From CAKPSH01 sp964634355 (GTDB lineage Bacteria > Bacillota > Clostridia > TANB77 > CAG-508): 17,079 nucleotides of DNA. This document shows positions 1 through 5,738 of the stretch, in pieces. The notes beneath the pieces were generated by a model. It was not told where the DNA came from. It ran no database searches and worked only from the letters and a program-made list of their open reading frames with translations. Every line of letters starts with the position of its first letter. The stretch's first letter is position 1. Where the stretch lies: contig CAZWIF010000022.1 of the NCBI GenBank assembly GCA_964634355.1, positions 1 to 17,079 on the forward strand, in the 5' to 3' direction. The position numbers were made by a program, and so were the translations under genes.

Positions 1-423
1 CAATTAGGAAGGGAACCAAGTCCAGAAGAATTAGCAAAAGAGTTGGATATGTCAGTAGAAAAAGTAATGGAAATACAAAAAATAGCGCAAGACCCAGTTT
101 CATTAGAAACTCCAATTGGAGAAGAAGATGATAGTCATTTAGGAGATTTTATTCAAGATGATGATTCGCCGGCACCACATGATTCAGCAGCATATACTTT
201 ATTAAAAGAGCAACTAGAAGAAGTGATGAATACATTAACTCCAAGAGAGGCAAAGGTATTAAGATTGAGATTTGGATTAGATGACGGAAAAGCAAGAACT
301 CTTGAGGAAGTTGGTAGAGAATTTGATGTAACAAGAGAAAGAATAAGACAAATTGAAGCAAAAGCATTAAGAAAACTAAGACATCCAAGTAGAAGCAAAA
401 AATTAAAAGATTATATGAATTAA
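1..423 (+). CDS. rpoD: RNA polymerase primary sigma factor (C-terminal part)
   Basis: The reading frame is open from base 1, so only the last 140 residues of the protein are in the window and the true start lies upstream. The product directs RNA polymerase to housekeeping promoters. The visible part begins in region 3 (QLGREPSPEELAKELDMS) and continues through the PVSLETPIGEEDDSHLGDFI segment to region 4. Region 4 contains LTPREAKVLRLRFGLDDG and the -35-recognising helix-turn-helix TLEEVGREFDVTRERIRQIE, followed by the terminal KALRKLRHPSRSKKL. These motifs are diagnostic of group 1 sigma-70 (SigA/RpoD) and leave little room for an alternative sigma factor. The stop codon is TAA at 421-423. 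A small gene with its own Shine-Dalgarno follows within 25 bases, so the two are probably co-transcribed. The promoters seen elsewhere in the window (TTGACA, 17-nt spacer, TATAAT) fit recognition by this factor. Confidence 0.97.
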   Translation, partial: QLGREPSPEELAKELDMSVEKVMEIQKIAQDPVSLETPIGEEDDSHLGDFIQDDDSPAPHDSAAYTLLKEQLEEVMNTLTPREAKVLRLRFGLDDGKARTLEEVGREFDVTRERIRQIEAKALRKLRHPSRSKKLKDYMN

Positions 424-447
424 GATGTCGTGGGAGGTAGAAATCAT

Positions 448-783
448 ATGAGTTATGTAGATAAAAAAGATGAAGAACAAAAATTGGAAGAGGATAAATC
501 ACAGAATCCATTAAAAGCAATATTTACAGAGGATACTATTATAGAAAGTCCAGAGGATGTAATAGAAAAAGATCCTGACGAAAGTAGAAGGAATGCTTTT
601 AAAAAAGCATATGATATAATATTAACATTAGTACCTGAAACAACTAAAAAGAAGAAAAAGAAATCAAAGAAACAAACAGAATTTGATAAAGAAATTCAGG
701 TTCAACAAAATAGAACTGCACAGGCTACACAAGAGAAAAAAGAACCAAAACAAGAGAAAACAGGAAGAGAAAGAGAAGATTAA
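448..783 (+). CDS. Small highly charged protein of unknown function downstream of rpoD
   Basis: This encodes a 111-residue protein that I do not recognise. I place the start at ATG 448 because GGGAGG at 432-437 lies 10 bases upstream. An in-frame GTG at 430 would put that ribosome binding site inside the gene. The N-terminal half is acidic (KKDEEQKLEEDK, then EDTIIESPEDVIEKDPDESRR). The middle has a short hydrophobic patch (AYDIILTLVPE) followed by a lysine run (KKKKKKSKK), and the tail is rich in Lys, Glu and Gln. There is no signal peptide or membrane segment, so it is probably cytosolic and largely disordered. It lies 24 bases after rpoD on the same strand, suggesting one transcript. Codon use matches the neighbours. 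A role linked to transcription is possible from position alone, but nothing in the sequence shows it. Confidence 0.7.
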   Translation: MSYVDKKDEEQKLEEDKSQNPLKAIFTEDTIIESPEDVIEKDPDESRRNAFKKAYDIILTLVPETTKKKKKKSKKQTEFDKEIQVQQNRTAQATQEKKEPKQEKTGRERED

Positions 784-786
784 ATA

Positions 787-809
787 AGGGCGGACACAAG
801 TTTCGCCCT
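787..809 (-). repeat. Palindromic intergenic repeat copy 1 (R1)
   Basis: AGGGCG (787-792) pairs with CGCCCT (804-809), giving a short hairpin that starts 4 bases after the stop codon of the small charged protein. Read on the minus strand it is TAGGGCGAAACTTGTGTCCG followed by CCCTTATT. That closely matches the copy at 1977-2004 read on the plus strand, including the CTTATT flank. It may act as a transcript-end hairpin, although no clear U-tract follows. Confidence 0.6.
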
Positions 810-872
810 ACCATAGTATTAAAAAGAATGTGAATAATAGCATTCGGCTTTAAAAACATTTAATCTTCTTTG

Positions 873-896
873 AGGGTTGCCCAAGAGTGCGACCAC
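873..896 (-). repeat. Possible degenerate palindromic repeat copy (R2)
   Basis: GGTTGC (875-880) pairs with GCGACC (889-894) around an 8-base loop, with one G-U pair. On the minus strand the element begins GTAGTGGTCGC and ends GCAACCCTC, resembling the GTAGGGG-type outer frame of the other copies. It is more diverged than the rest, so membership in the family is tentative. Confidence 0.35.
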
Positions 897-938
897 TACA
901 ACAACAAATGATTGACTCTGATTTTTTTAGAAAAAATA

Positions 939-967
939 TTGACAAAGTCAATAAAAGCGAGTATACT
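939..967 (+). promoter_or_regulatory. Sigma-A promoter of the tRNA-Met gene
   Basis: A perfect -35 box TTGACA (939-944) and a -10 box TATACT (962-967, 5 of 6) are separated by exactly 17 bases. The mature tRNA starts 15 bases after the -10, so the precursor would carry a very short 5' leader. The tRNA therefore appears to be a stand-alone transcription unit. Confidence 0.85.
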
Positions 968-982
968 AGTAAAGTGATTTAT

Positions 983-1059
983 GGCGATGTAGCTCAGTTG
1001 GCTAGAGCATTCGGTTCATACCCGAAGTGTCGAGAGTTCGAATCTCCCCATCGCTACCA
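983..1059 (+). tRNA. tRNA-Met (anticodon CAT), elongator type
   Basis: This is a complete 77-base cloverleaf with encoded CCA. The acceptor stem GGCGATG (983-989) pairs with CATCGCT (1049-1055), with one G-U at the end. The D stem is GCTC/GAGC. The anticodon stem TTCGG/CCGAA holds loop TTCATAC with anticodon CAT at 1017-1019. The T loop is TTCGAAT. The body follows what I recall of the Bacillus elongator tRNA-Met (GGCG-TGTAGCTCAG, GGTTCATACCC). It lacks the C1:A72 mismatch expected of initiator tRNA, so initiator and Ile2 identities are unlikely. One oddity is an A-C mismatch in the T stem (A1033 opposite C1047). Confidence 0.95.
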
Positions 1060-1063
1060 ATAT

Positions 1064-1096
1064 AAAAACCAGAAGGGCAACGCCATTCTGGTTTTT
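1064..1096. terminator. Bidirectional intrinsic terminator shared by tRNA-Met and the convergent small gene
   Basis: AAAAACCAGAA (1064-1074) pairs perfectly with TTCTGGTTTTT (1086-1096), with an inner GGC/GCC extension. The stem carries A5 on one side and T5 on the other, so it works as an intrinsic terminator in both directions. It starts 5 bases after the tRNA 3' end and ends 6 bases from the stop of the minus-strand gene at 1102. Confidence 0.88.
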
Positions 1097-1101
1097 ATAA
1101 C

Positions 1102-1254
1102 TTATTTTTTCTCATCGGGAATAACTATATTTTTTTTATTGTCTAAATCATCATTTTTTTTATTTATATTTATATGGCTATAAACGGGTGATATATTTAA
1201 ATCACCATCTCCTGAAACAATTTCATAGTCTTTTTTATCGTTTTCATCCTCCAT
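1102..1254 (-). CDS. Small acidic 50-residue protein of unknown function
   Basis: This encodes a 50-residue protein beginning MEDENDKKDYEIVSGDG and continuing LNISPVYSHININKK. I choose ATG 1254-1252 because GGAGG (complement of 1260-1264) lies 5 bases upstream. A longer start at 1293 would have no such site. The protein has no membrane segment or signal peptide and is strongly acidic with Asn/Lys-rich ends. The central DYEIVSGDG-LNISPVYSH stretch has the look of a conserved motif, but I cannot name a family with confidence. The gene is convergent with tRNA-Met and shares its terminator. A hairpin (GAGCA/TGCTC, 1269-1287) lies just upstream of its ribosome binding site. A spurious ORF cannot be excluded, but the ribosome binding site and terminator placement argue for a real gene. 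Confidence 0.62.
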   Translation of the reverse strand: MEDENDKKDYEIVSGDGDLNISPVYSHININKKNDDLDNKKNIVIPDEKK

Positions 1255-1428
1255 AAAAACCTCCATTCGAGCAATATAAATATGCTCTAACAAATATTTA
1301 TAAAAATCTCAAGAATTATTAGAAATAAAAGAGATATTATCCAAATTCATATTATCATAAATAATAAAAAAATACAAGAAAATCTGTAAATATTTGAAAA
1401 AAGAGAAGACATAGGGAATGTATCACTC

Positions 1429-1457
1429 TTGACAAGGAAAAAATAATTATATAAAAT
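1429..1457 (+). promoter_or_regulatory. Sigma-A promoter of the dUTPase gene
   Basis: A perfect -35 TTGACA (1429-1434), a 17-base spacer and -10 TAAAAT (1452-1457, 5 of 6). The start codon is 38 bases beyond the -10, giving a leader of about 30 bases. Confidence 0.75.
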
Positions 1458-1495
1458 AGATTAGAATTTGGAATAGAGAAGGGAAATGATAATAA

Positions 1496-1957
1496 ATGGA
1501 AAGAAAAAGAGGATTTGAAATTGCAAAAGGATTTGAGGATAAAAATATTAATTTACCAGTTAGAAAAACGAAATATTCAGCAGGATATGATATAGAAGCT
1601 GCAGAGGATTGTATAATACCACCATTTAAAAGGGGAGACAAACCTTTTCTTGTAAAAACAGGATTAAAAGCATATATGCAAGAAGATGAATATTTAAAAT
1701 TATGTAATAGAAGTTCTAATCCAGGAAAAAGAGGACTAATTTTATCAAATAGCATAGGAGTTGTAGACGCCGACTATTATGGAAATCCTGATAATGATGG
1801 ACATATCATGTTTGCTTTTTATAATATAAAGAATGAAGATACTATAATAAAAAAAGGAGATTGCATTGGGCAAGCAATATTTGAAAAATTCCTAATAGCT
1901 GATAATGATATTTCAAATGGAAAAAGAAAAGGAGGATTTGGTTCAACAAATGGTTGA
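1496..1957 (+). CDS. dut: dUTP diphosphatase (dUTPase, trimeric family)
   Basis: The protein hydrolyses dUTP to dUMP and pyrophosphate, keeping uracil out of DNA and supplying dUMP for thymidylate synthesis; it is cytosolic. At 153 residues it has the usual length for a trimeric dUTPase. All five family motifs are present in order: AGYDIEA (29-35), RSSNPGKRG (72-80), GVVDADYYGN (88-97, with the tyrosine that stacks on the base and the aspartate that activates water), KKGDCIGQAIF (119-129) and the glycine-rich RKGGFGSTNG at the extreme C-terminus (144-153). Motif 2 is the variant form with Asn-Pro after RSS rather than the classical SS-A. The start ATG is preceded by AAGGGA about 12 bases upstream. 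The gene has its own promoter at 1429-1457 and is followed by a palindromic repeat, so it is probably monocistronic. Confidence 0.93.
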   Translation: MERKRGFEIAKGFEDKNINLPVRKTKYSAGYDIEAAEDCIIPPFKRGDKPFLVKTGLKAYMQEDEYLKLCNRSSNPGKRGLILSNSIGVVDADYYGNPDNDGHIMFAFYNIKNEDTIIKKGDCIGQAIFEKFLIADNDISNGKRKGGFGSTNG

Positions 1958-1976
1958 TATGTAAAATGTGATATCT

Positions 1977-2004
1977 GTAGGGGGCAGACCTTGTGTCTGC
2001 CCTT
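1977..2004 (+). repeat. Palindromic intergenic repeat copy 3 (R3)
   Basis: GTAGGGGGCAGAC-CTTGT-GTCTGCCC: GGGCAGAC (1982-1989) pairs with GTCTGCCC (1995-2002), 8 perfect base pairs. It starts 20 bases after the dut stop codon. It is followed by TTATT, so it may double as a weak terminator between dut and yabG. Confidence 0.75.
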
Positions 2005-2065
2005 ATTGGTGCTAATTGTCACTACCTTATCTAGTTTTCATAAACTATAATAGGAGGACAATTTT

Positions 2066-2872
2066 ATGAAGAACATAAGGAAGGGAATTATAGTTACTAG
2101 AAAGTCATACAATGATGATATTTTGTTTAGTGTAGAAGATATAGTAGAAACAAATCAAGGTAAGTTTGCCATATTAAAGGGAATAACTATAAGAATAAAG
2201 GCAAATGCACTGATTAGTGATTTAAATATAGTTGATAAGAAAAAAATTAAAGAAGAGCTTAAAATATTTGATAAAAAGATAGCAGAAAGAACCTTTGAAA
2301 ATAGGAAAAACATTGATAGATACATGAAAATATTGTGCGGTAGAATATTACATCTAGATGGAGATAGAAAATATGCAGAAAAATCTATAAAATACTATAA
2401 AAATATAGGATTAAATGCGATAGTAAAAAGTATTCCAGAAAATAGGCAGGCTATGGTGGTAGGAAATTTAATAAGAAGATATAAACCAGATATATTGATT
2501 ATTACAGGACATGATGGTATGATAAAAAATGGAACTGGTTTTACAGATTTATATAATTATAGAAATTCAAGACATTTTATAAATACAGTAAAAGAAGCAA
2601 GAAGAGCTTCTTTAGATAAAGAATTAGTTATATTTGCTGGAGCTTGTCAGAGCTTCTTTGAGGCAATAATGGATTCCGGAGCAAATTTTGCATCCTCTCC
2701 AGCAAGAGTATTAATAGATTTTATGGATCCATTAGTTATTGCAGAAAAAGTCGCTATAACTCCTGAGGAAAAAAATATTACAATGCAAGAAATTTCTTAT
2801 TTACTAAAAGACGATAATAAAAGAATTGGAGGAAGAACGTCAAGGGGAAAGAAGAAAAAATATACTTTATAA
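2066..2872 (+). CDS. yabG: Sporulation-specific cysteine protease YabG
   Basis: YabG (peptidase family U57) is a sporulation protease that processes coat and cortex-machinery proteins during spore maturation. In C. difficile it acts on SipL, SpoIVA and CspBA substrates. The 268-residue length is close to the family norm of about 280-290. The C-terminal two thirds carry the family signature: DILIITGHDGM with His149, TGFTDLYNYRNSRHFINTV, and VIFAGACQSFFEAI with Cys194. This His/Cys pair has nearly the same spacing as the catalytic pair reported for the C. difficile enzyme. ANFASSPARVLI and AEKVAIT follow, and the tail is basic (GGRTSRGKKKK). ATG 2066 is preceded by AGGAGG at 2052-2057. It is followed by veg, an order also found in C. 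difficile, where sipL comes next as here. Confidence 0.95.
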   Translation: MKNIRKGIIVTRKSYNDDILFSVEDIVETNQGKFAILKGITIRIKANALISDLNIVDKKKIKEELKIFDKKIAERTFENRKNIDRYMKILCGRILHLDGDRKYAEKSIKYYKNIGLNAIVKSIPENRQAMVVGNLIRRYKPDILIITGHDGMIKNGTGFTDLYNYRNSRHFINTVKEARRASLDKELVIFAGACQSFFEAIMDSGANFASSPARVLIDFMDPLVIAEKVAITPEEKNITMQEISYLLKDDNKRIGGRTSRGKKKKYTL

Positions 2873-2888
2873 CAAAATATTACAATTT

Positions 2889-2916
2889 TGTAACAAAAGT
2901 GTAACGTAAACGTAAT
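2889..2916. promoter_or_regulatory. Candidate direct-repeat operator upstream of veg
   Basis: TGTAAC (2889-2894), TGTAAC (2900-2905) and CGTAAT (2911-2916) recur at an exact 11-base period, with an extra GTAAAC at 2906-2911. Read on the minus strand, two copies are GTTACA spaced by 5 bases. This resembles the tandem half-sites bound by OmpR/PhoP-type response regulators. The array ends about 70 bases before the veg -35 box. The assignment as a binding site is inference. Confidence 0.35.
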
Positions 2917-2986
2917 ATACAAGAATGACGAAGCCGAAATTGTTGGTAGAGTAAGGAAACATAAAAAACACAACATGTGATATTTT

Positions 2987-3015
2987 TTGACATTTTATGG
3001 TAAAAATGCTATAAT
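2987..3015 (+). promoter_or_regulatory. Full-consensus veg promoter with extended -10
   Basis: TTGACA (2987-2992), a 17-base spacer and TATAAT (3010-3015) match sigma-A consensus at all twelve positions, and TGC directly before the -10 adds an extended -10 element. Start codon 3046 lies 30 bases downstream of the -10. The B. subtilis veg promoter is likewise known as one of the strongest vegetative promoters. Confidence 0.92.
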
Positions 3016-3045
3016 TTGGACAATAAATGAGAAGCAGGTGGTTAT

Positions 3046-3348
3046 ATGTTTTGTAAGAGTGACATTGATAATCTAAAGACAGATATTCAAGCGCAAATTG
3101 GACAAAAGATATTAATAAAAGGTACTTTGGGAAGAAGTAAATGTTTTGAAAAAATTGGCACAGTACAAAATGTGTATTCAAACTTATTCATAGTAAAATG
3201 TGATGAAGAAGAAGGAAATACGTCATATAATTACACAGATGTGTTGACAAAGAGTGTAGAACTATCAATATTTAATGGTACAGATTATTCACCTCTAGAT
3301 ATTCCAATTTTTGATGAAAAGAAAGCTAAAAAGGTTGCTTTGCTATAA
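3046..3348 (+). CDS. veg: Veg family protein
   Basis: Veg is a small cytosolic protein, strongly expressed in growing cells. In B. subtilis it has been linked to biofilm gene expression (interfering with SinR) and to spore outgrowth. The 100-residue product has the family layout: an N-terminal helix (DIDNLKTDIQAQIGQKILIKGTLGRSK), then a small beta barrel (IGTVQNVYSNLFIVKCDEE), then the signature YNYTDVLTKSVELSIFN. The last 20 or so residues (DYSPLDIPIFDEKKAKKVALL) extend beyond the roughly 86-residue B. subtilis protein. An AGGTGG-like ribosome binding site precedes ATG 3046. The gene has a full-consensus promoter and a strong terminator, so it is an independent high-expression unit within the sporulation block. 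Confidence 0.92.
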   Translation: MFCKSDIDNLKTDIQAQIGQKILIKGTLGRSKCFEKIGTVQNVYSNLFIVKCDEEEGNTSYNYTDVLTKSVELSIFNGTDYSPLDIPIFDEKKAKKVALL

Positions 3349-3360
3349 AATTAAATATAA

Positions 3361-3394
3361 AAAAAATTCCTAGTAAAAACTAGGAATTTTTTTT
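3361..3394 (+). terminator. Intrinsic terminator of veg
   Basis: AATTCCTAGT (3365-3374) and ACTAGGAATT (3379-3388) form a 10-bp stem with an AAAA loop. It is extended by four A-T pairs and followed by a T-run. It lies 12 bases after the veg stop codon and separates constitutive veg from the sporulation gene behind it. Confidence 0.93.
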
Positions 3395-3435
3395 ATATAT
3401 CGTCATATATATATTAAAAACGAGGAGGATACGAG

Positions 3436-4980
3436 ATGAATGTTGAAACAGAAAAAAAGAAAGTATGTGTAAATAGAATAGTAACACAGAAAATGGAAAG
3501 ATTTATTTTAGAGGAAGATGTTATAATACCTGATATAAAACCTGACATATTAAAACCAATAAGCACAAGTGGAAATGTGTGTATATACAAAAAAGAAGTT
3601 TTAGATGGAAAGATAAGATTAGAAGGCAATGTTGATGTTTTCCTTATTTATTTAGCAGATAGTGAAAGGGACAATGTAAGAGGAATTAATACTAATATTG
3701 CTTTTAAAGAAGTAATCGAATGTAATGACGCATTAAGCGATATGGATTTAAATGAAAAAATTACAATAAAATTAATTGAATGTAAGGTACTTAATGGAAG
3801 AAAAGTGAATATGAAAATAGAATTAGAGGCAGAAATAACGTTATATGCTAATGAAGAATTGGACATAGTAAATGAGATAAAAAATGTAAATGACATACAA
3901 GAAATTAGAAGAACTAAGAGGATAAATTCAGTTGTTGGTAAGAATTTTACTAAAACTTATGCAAAAGAAACAATTAAGATTGACTCTGGAGATAATCTGG
4001 CAGAAATATTGAGAATGGATTTAAGAATTATTAATAAGGATATAAAAATAAGCTATAATAAAATATTAGCAAAGGCAGATGCAGATGTAAAAATAATGTA
4101 TCTAACTGAAGATAATCAAATTAGAAATGTAGAAGAAAAAATTCCAATAATGGGATTTATAGAAATGTTAAATGTTTCAGAAGAAGACATATGTGACGAT
4201 AAATATACTATAAAAAACATTATAATTAAACCTAATTCAGAAGAGGAACATTCTATATATGTAGAAATAGAATTAGAAATATCATGTACAGCTTTTAAAG
4301 AGGAAGAAATAGAGGTATTGGAGGATTTATATAGTCCAAGTCTGAATTTAGAATTTAATTCTAAAAATATAGTAACAATTGTTAATAAAAGAAGTAAGAA
4401 TGCTTTATTTGAGGTAAGAGAAAAAATACAAATTCCTGAATTGGCGGGAGAGAGGATAAGAGATACTAGAATTACAACAAATATTAATAATACTGTTATT
4501 TCAAGAGGAAAAATAACATATGAGGGAGAAATAAAGGTGGATTTTTTAATTACTTCTAATAATCAAACAACAGTTGAAGCGATAACAAAGAATATACCAA
4601 TTTTGTATGCTATGGATTTTGATGAAGTTACCGAGGATAGCCAGATAAATACAAATATAGAGATAGGTATGCAAGACTTCGTAATAGAGGATTCTGAAGT
4701 TAATTTAAATATTAACTTGAACTTTGAAGTAAATCAGTATAATCAATTAAATATGAATGTAATTCAAGAAGTTATAGTGAATGAAGAAAAATGTTGTGAA
4801 AATCCATATAGTATGACAATATATTTTGTAAAGGCTGAAGATACACTATGGAAAATAGCAAAAAGATATAAGAGTACAGTAGATGATATAGTTAGGCTAA
4901 ATGAAATAGAAAATCCTGATAAAATTGATATTGGAATGCAGTTATTTATTCCGAAATATGTTTGTGCGAGAAGTAATTAA
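3436..4980 (+). CDS. sipL: SPOCS (DUF3794) and LysM domain protein, SipL-like spore coat anchor
   Basis: This is a 514-residue protein with the architecture of SipL, the C. difficile functional counterpart of SpoVID. SipL binds SpoIVA and helps encase the forespore with coat. The N-terminal 450 residues are Ile/Asn/Glu-rich beta-type sequence of the SPOCS (DUF3794) kind. Recurrent motifs are IIPDIKPDILKPISTSG near the start, GKIRLEGNVDVFLIYL, RITTNINNTVISRGKITYEGEI and IPILYAMDF. A single C-terminal LysM domain follows at about residues 463-508: YFVKAEDTLWKIAKRYKSTV, then DDIVRLNEIENPDKIDIGMQ and LFIPKY. There is no signal peptide, as expected for a protein made in the mother cell. GAGGAGG lies 7 bases before the start. 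Synteny with yabG and veg matches C. difficile sipL, and yunB follows 5 bases downstream. The name rests on domain order plus context. Confidence 0.88.
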   Translation: MNVETEKKKVCVNRIVTQKMERFILEEDVIIPDIKPDILKPISTSGNVCIYKKEVLDGKIRLEGNVDVFLIYLADSERDNVRGINTNIAFKEVIECNDALSDMDLNEKITIKLIECKVLNGRKVNMKIELEAEITLYANEELDIVNEIKNVNDIQEIRRTKRINSVVGKNFTKTYAKETIKIDSGDNLAEILRMDLRIINKDIKISYNKILAKADADVKIMYLTEDNQIRNVEEKIPIMGFIEMLNVSEEDICDDKYTIKNIIIKPNSEEEHSIYVEIELEISCTAFKEEEIEVLEDLYSPSLNLEFNSKNIVTIVNKRSKNALFEVREKIQIPELAGERIRDTRITTNINNTVISRGKITYEGEIKVDFLITSNNQTTVEAITKNIPILYAMDFDEVTEDSQINTNIEIGMQDFVIEDSEVNLNINLNFEVNQYNQLNMNVIQEVIVNEEKCCENPYSMTIYFVKAEDTLWKIAKRYKSTVDDIVRLNEIENPDKIDIGMQLFIPKYVCARSN

Positions 4981-4985
4981 AGATT

Positions 4986-5663
4986 ATGGATAAAATATAT
5001 TCAAGGAAAAGAATACAATTACCAAGAGTAATTTATGGAGGAGGTAAACAAAATAAAAGATATGAAAAGATAATAAAAATAATTATGATTTTATTTATAG
5101 CAATTATGGTAATGATAAATGTATTAAAGGCAATTAATCCGATATTTGAAGCTCTTTGTATAGATACAACATATAGCATAGTAAATATTGAAGTAAATAG
5201 AATTACAACAGTTAACGCAGAAAAATATCAAGATAGTGAAATAATAAACATTACTCAAAATGAAAATGGAGATATTCAATTATTGCAAGTAAATGCAAAA
5301 CCGTTAAATAGTATGATATCAGATATTACAAATGATATTCAAGAGAGTTTAAATGATAATGATATAGTAAATGCATATATACCTTTTGGTAGTATAACAG
5401 GTATAAAGTTCATTTCGGGTATTGGACCTAAGATTCCAATAACAATATCATTATCAGGAACTATTCAAACAAAAATAAGAAATGAATTCGATGATGCAGG
5501 TATTAATCAAACAGTACATAGATTATGGCTTGATGTAATATGTGATGTAAATATATTAACTCCGTATGAGGTAATATCAACAGAAGTTGTGAATGAAATA
5601 GTATTAAGTGAAAATGTGATAGTCGGAGGGGTACCAGATGTGTATATGAATTTAGAAGAATAA
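4986..5663 (+). CDS. yunB: Sporulation protein YunB
   Basis: This 225-residue protein belongs to the YunB family, whose B. subtilis member is a mother-cell (SigE-controlled) protein needed for efficient sporulation; its biochemical role is not established. After a basic N-terminus it has one membrane segment at about residues 29-50 (IIKIIMILFIAIMVMINVLK). The rest is a predicted extracytoplasmic or intermembrane domain. The family signature is in the second half: IPFGSITGIKFISGIGPKIP, then AGINQTVHRLWLDVICDVNI and a final VIVGGVPDVYMNL. It starts 5 bases after the sipL stop and has only a weak ribosome binding site, which suggests translational coupling in a sipL-yunB operon. The usual length is about 230-255 residues. 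Downstream it is convergent with the Lon-like gene. Confidence 0.9.
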   Translation: MDKIYSRKRIQLPRVIYGGGKQNKRYEKIIKIIMILFIAIMVMINVLKAINPIFEALCIDTTYSIVNIEVNRITTVNAEKYQDSEIINITQNENGDIQLLQVNAKPLNSMISDITNDIQESLNDNDIVNAYIPFGSITGIKFISGIGPKIPITISLSGTIQTKIRNEFDDAGINQTVHRLWLDVICDVNILTPYEVISTEVVNEIVLSENVIVGGVPDVYMNLEE

Positions 5664-5712
5664 TTTCGGGAAGAAATTTTAGGAAAACAAAACGAAAATT
5701 TTGCAATTGTAG

Positions 5713-5735
5713 TAGGGGCACGGTGCACCGTGCCC
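5713..5735 (+). repeat. Palindromic intergenic repeat copy 4 (R4), perfect palindrome
   Basis: After TAG, bases 5716-5735 form a perfect 20-base palindrome, GGGCACGGTG followed by CACCGTGCCC. It lies between two convergent genes, 49 bases after the yunB stop and 3 bases from the stop of the Lon-like gene. It is the most regular member of the family and may act as a hairpin at the ends of both transcripts. Confidence 0.82.
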
Positions 5736-5738
5736 AAA

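Noticed and set aside
884..928. AGAGT...ACTCT with a following T-run as a terminator before the tRNA promoter
   Set aside because: The stem has only five base pairs and a 26-base loop, too weak to support.
983..1059. Initiator tRNA-fMet or tRNA-Ile2 (both also CAT)
   Set aside because: The acceptor stem is fully paired at position 1:72 (G-U), unlike initiator, and the body matches elongator tRNA-Met of Bacillus as recalled.
887..1183. Long plus-strand ORF spanning the tRNA-Met gene
   Set aside because: It is read straight through promoter, tRNA and terminator, has no ribosome binding site, and is a by-product of the tRNA region.
2021..2047. CATAAACTA (2039-2047) as a sigma-K type -10 box for yabG, with ACT/ACC upstream
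   Set aside because: It matches CATANNNTA, but the implied start point would fall at or inside the AGGAGG ribosome binding site (2052-2057), and the -35 match is only two or three bases.
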